Shown one piece after another: positions 6,558-8,395 of a stretch of DNA of 8,395 nt. Under the pieces are notes generated by a model, which saw only the letters and a program-made list of their open reading frames with translations, had not been told where the DNA came from and ran no database searches. Made by a program: the position numbers and the translations under genes. Source of the DNA: an uncultured Eubacteriales bacterium (GTDB taxonomy: Bacteria > Bacillota > Clostridia > Christensenellales > UBA1242); NCBI GenBank assembly GCA_948949055.1, contig CARBWQ010000027.1, positions 1-8,395 of the forward strand, in the 5' to 3' direction. The first letter of the stretch is position 1; every line of letters begins with the position of its first letter.

Positions 6558-8248
6558 GCTTGTTTTTGAATTACTATTTGTTTAATAACTTCCTCTGCCA
6601 GTGTTTTCGAATCATATTCAAGATTGCCTGTTGAATTTAAATTTACATTGATATTGTACTGAGAGTTATCTTCTATATAAGAATTACTACCACTATTAAT
6701 ACCTGTTGAAGTTGAAGGCATGCTATAATCCAATGCAGACTCCTTGACACTGGCTGTATCTGTAAAGTCTACATCAACACCTATACTTTTTGATGCACCT
6801 TTAATTGTTCCAATACCAGCAACAACTGCTGCTGCAATTGCACCAACTGCCAAGCCTAAACTCCAACTAGCATGAAATATAGTAATCGCTGCTGCCGCAG
6901 TTAAAGCTGCAAGTGCAATTGTTTGCAATACCTTTCCAAGTGTTGACATCTCACTCCAATTACCTATAAGGTCAAAAGCCAACATAAAAGCAGAGCCGAG
7001 AGCTAAAAATCCCAAAGAGGTCTTTGATAAAATATTATTGACAGAGCTTAGAGCCTTTCCAAATGAAGAGAATACTCCTATCACTTTTGAAACTACTGTA
7101 TAAAAAGGCGATATTGTTGCAACTAACATTAAGATTACAGATATAATCTGTTGCGTGAGTGGTGAAAGTTGGCTGAAAAAGCTCGTAAGACTTTGTAGTG
7201 CAGGAATAATTAAGGTAGTCAAAACCTCACTAAATGTTTCTAAAACAGGAAGCAATGCCGTGCCAAGTTGCAATTTAGCATTGGCAAATTGTGTATTAAC
7301 CCTATTCATCATATTATCGTAATCTGTTAAAGCTTTCACCTGATCAGTGCTTAAATAACCTATTTGTTCAAACTCCTTTGCATATTCATTAATATTTTTG
7401 CTCCCAACCTTTAAAAGAGGTAAGATATTTGAGGAAAGTTCTGAGCCAAAAATTTGACTAGCATATTTTGCCTGCAATGAGCCATCTTGTAAATTTGATA
7501 AAGCATCAATAACATTTATAAAAGCTTGATCGCTATTTTTAAGACTTTCAATACTTATCCCCAATGATTTTATAGCTTCTGTTGAACTATCGCTTTCTCC
7601 TGCCAATTCCTTTCCAATGACATCTTTTAGCATTGATACGCCTGAATATAATGATTGGCTTGTCAAATCACATTGAAGTGCAATATAATTCCATTTTTGA
7701 ATAGCCTCTGACGATAAATCATATTGAGAGGCAAGCTTAGCTATTTCATCACCTGCTTCGACAGATGACTTAGTCAAATTATTCATACCATTAAGAATAG
7801 AACTTGAAACCTTACTTAATTCTGCTGTTTCCTGAGCAACAAGTTTCATATCTTCACTTAATTTAGCAAAAGTACTATTATCAAGTTTAATTTTTTCAAG
7901 TTCTTTTACCTGACTGTTGATTTTTACCAGTTCATTTTCTGAGAGGGCAAGTGTTGTTTGCAATTCTTTATAATTGTCAGTTCCTATCTGTCCCACTTTT
8001 TCAAGTTTTTCAAGTTCATCTTTAATTGCCCTTGCTTTTTCTTCTGAAAGTTGCAAAGCATTTTGTAATTGTCTTTGAGCAGTCAAAAATTGCTCATTAT
8101 TAAATTCTAATTTTAATCCTTTTTGTAATTCCTCAGCTATTTTTTGAGATGAAGAAATTTGTTTCTCTAAATTTTTTAAATCTTTATCAAAATTGGAAGT
8201 ATCTAATCCAACTTTGATATTTACATCATTAATATTATCATTTGCCAT
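6545..8248 (-). CDS. Tail tape measure protein
   Basis: A 567-residue protein; it sets tail length inside the tube and is released into the host envelope at DNA entry. ATG follows AGGTGA by a few nt. Residues about 20-150 are a long heptad-rich coiled coil (DKDLKNLEKQISSSQKIAEE onward). Residues about 160-340 form the conserved tape-measure core (SSVEAGDEIAKLASQYDLSS, then DNMMNRVNTQFANAKLQLGT and LLPVLETF). Hydrophobic segments follow at about 366-395, 410-428 and 440-482, the last very alanine-rich, as in tape measures that insert into the membrane. The C-terminal about 85 residues (SSTGINSG-type Ser/Gly/Asn linker, then YNINVNLNSTGNLEYDSKTL) are soluble. No lytic transglycosylase or peptidase domain is visible. 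At the usual about 1.5 angstrom per residue it would predict a tail near 85 nm, short for a siphovirus. Identity is secure from architecture and position ahead of Dit. Confidence 0.93.
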   Translation of the reverse strand: MANDNINDVNIKVGLDTSNFDKDLKNLEKQISSSQKIAEELQKGLKLEFNNEQFLTAQRQLQNALQLSEEKARAIKDELEKLEKVGQIGTDNYKELQTTLALSENELVKINSQVKELEKIKLDNSTFAKLSEDMKLVAQETAELSKVSSSILNGMNNLTKSSVEAGDEIAKLASQYDLSSEAIQKWNYIALQCDLTSQSLYSGVSMLKDVIGKELAGESDSSTEAIKSLGISIESLKNSDQAFINVIDALSNLQDGSLQAKYASQIFGSELSSNILPLLKVGSKNINEYAKEFEQIGYLSTDQVKALTDYDNMMNRVNTQFANAKLQLGTALLPVLETFSEVLTTLIIPALQSLTSFFSQLSPLTQQIISVILMLVATISPFYTVVSKVIGVFSSFGKALSSVNNILSKTSLGFLALGSAFMLAFDLIGNWSEMSTLGKVLQTIALAALTAAAAITIFHASWSLGLAVGAIAAAVVAGIGTIKGASKSIGVDVDFTDTASVKESALDYSMPSTSTGINSGSNSYIEDNSQYNINVNLNSTGNLEYDSKTLAEEVIKQIVIQKQAGGR

Positions 8249-8256
8249 TTTTTCAC

Positions 8257-8394
8257 CTACAATCCTTCAAAATCTTTTTGACCAGCTTTTGAAATACAAC
8301 TAATTCCTCTTTTTCTCAATTTTTCCTGTCGTTTTCTTTCAAGATACTCATTAGCTTTATCAATTCTTATTGAATATAATAAACTTAATAAATC
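8257..8394 (-). CDS. C-terminal end of probable tail-assembly chaperone (gpGT-like; 5' end outside window)
   Basis: Only the last 45 residues are in the window: the frame is open to the right edge and ends with TAG at 8257-8259, 8 nt before the tape measure start. The sequence begins DLLSLLYSIRIDKANEYLER and continues as a highly basic helix (KRQEKLRKRG), ending KAGQKDFEGL. It is the only frame on that strand open to the edge. Position just upstream of the tape measure gene is that of tail-assembly chaperones in siphoviruses, where the downstream half is often made by a frameshift. The function is inferred from place and character, as no family signature can be read in so short a piece. Confidence 0.6.
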   Translation of the reverse strand, partial: DLLSLLYSIRIDKANEYLERKRQEKLRKRGISCISKAGQKDFEGL

Positions 8395-8395
8395 A

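Overview
The window is an AT-rich stretch carrying most of the tail and baseplate operon of a long-tailed, non-contractile (siphovirus-type) phage or prophage, read right to left on the minus strand. It meets a separate plus-strand gene at a shared terminator. AT-rich coding, A-heavy codons, strong AGGAG-type ribosome binding sites a few bases before nearly every start, and the baseplate families all point to a low-GC Bacillota (Firmicutes) host, probably a gut or anaerobic lineage. The host cannot be named from this sequence. Stops and starts fit the standard bacterial code.

Minus-strand operon, in order of transcription: the C-terminal end of a small gene, probably a tail-assembly chaperone (8257-8394, cut by the window edge); a short tape measure protein (6545-8248); a distal tail protein (5704-6540, GTG start); a baseplate hub / tail-associated protein (4670-5707); a baseplate or receptor-binding protein (3726-4655); a tail fibre (2184-3713); a small conserved phage protein (1915-2172); and a holin-like membrane protein (1142-1915). 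Gaps are 14 nt or less, or the genes overlap (4-nt overlap at 5704-5707, 1-nt overlap at 1915). This is one co-transcribed, translationally coupled unit. The tape measure and distal tail protein start the tail tip, the hub closes it, and the two following proteins, which appear to share a homologous N-terminal domain, form the host-contact layer. No capsid, packaging, integrase or lysin gene lies inside the window.

The most unusual point is in the last operon gene. Halfway through it, an A8 tract is followed by a perfect AAGGAG and an in-frame ATG. One extra A would end the first half at a TGA just before that ATG. The gene therefore looks like two adjacent small membrane-protein genes that are fused in this sequence, or alternately split and fused by slippage.

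Left end: a plus-strand reading frame is open from the first bases to 934 and encodes the C-terminal 310 residues of a protein built of fibronectin-III-like beta domains. It and the tail operon converge on a symmetrical hairpin with U-tracts in both directions (about 1023-1057), a bidirectional terminator. The 207-nt intergenic stretch (935-1141) holds nothing else that I can support.
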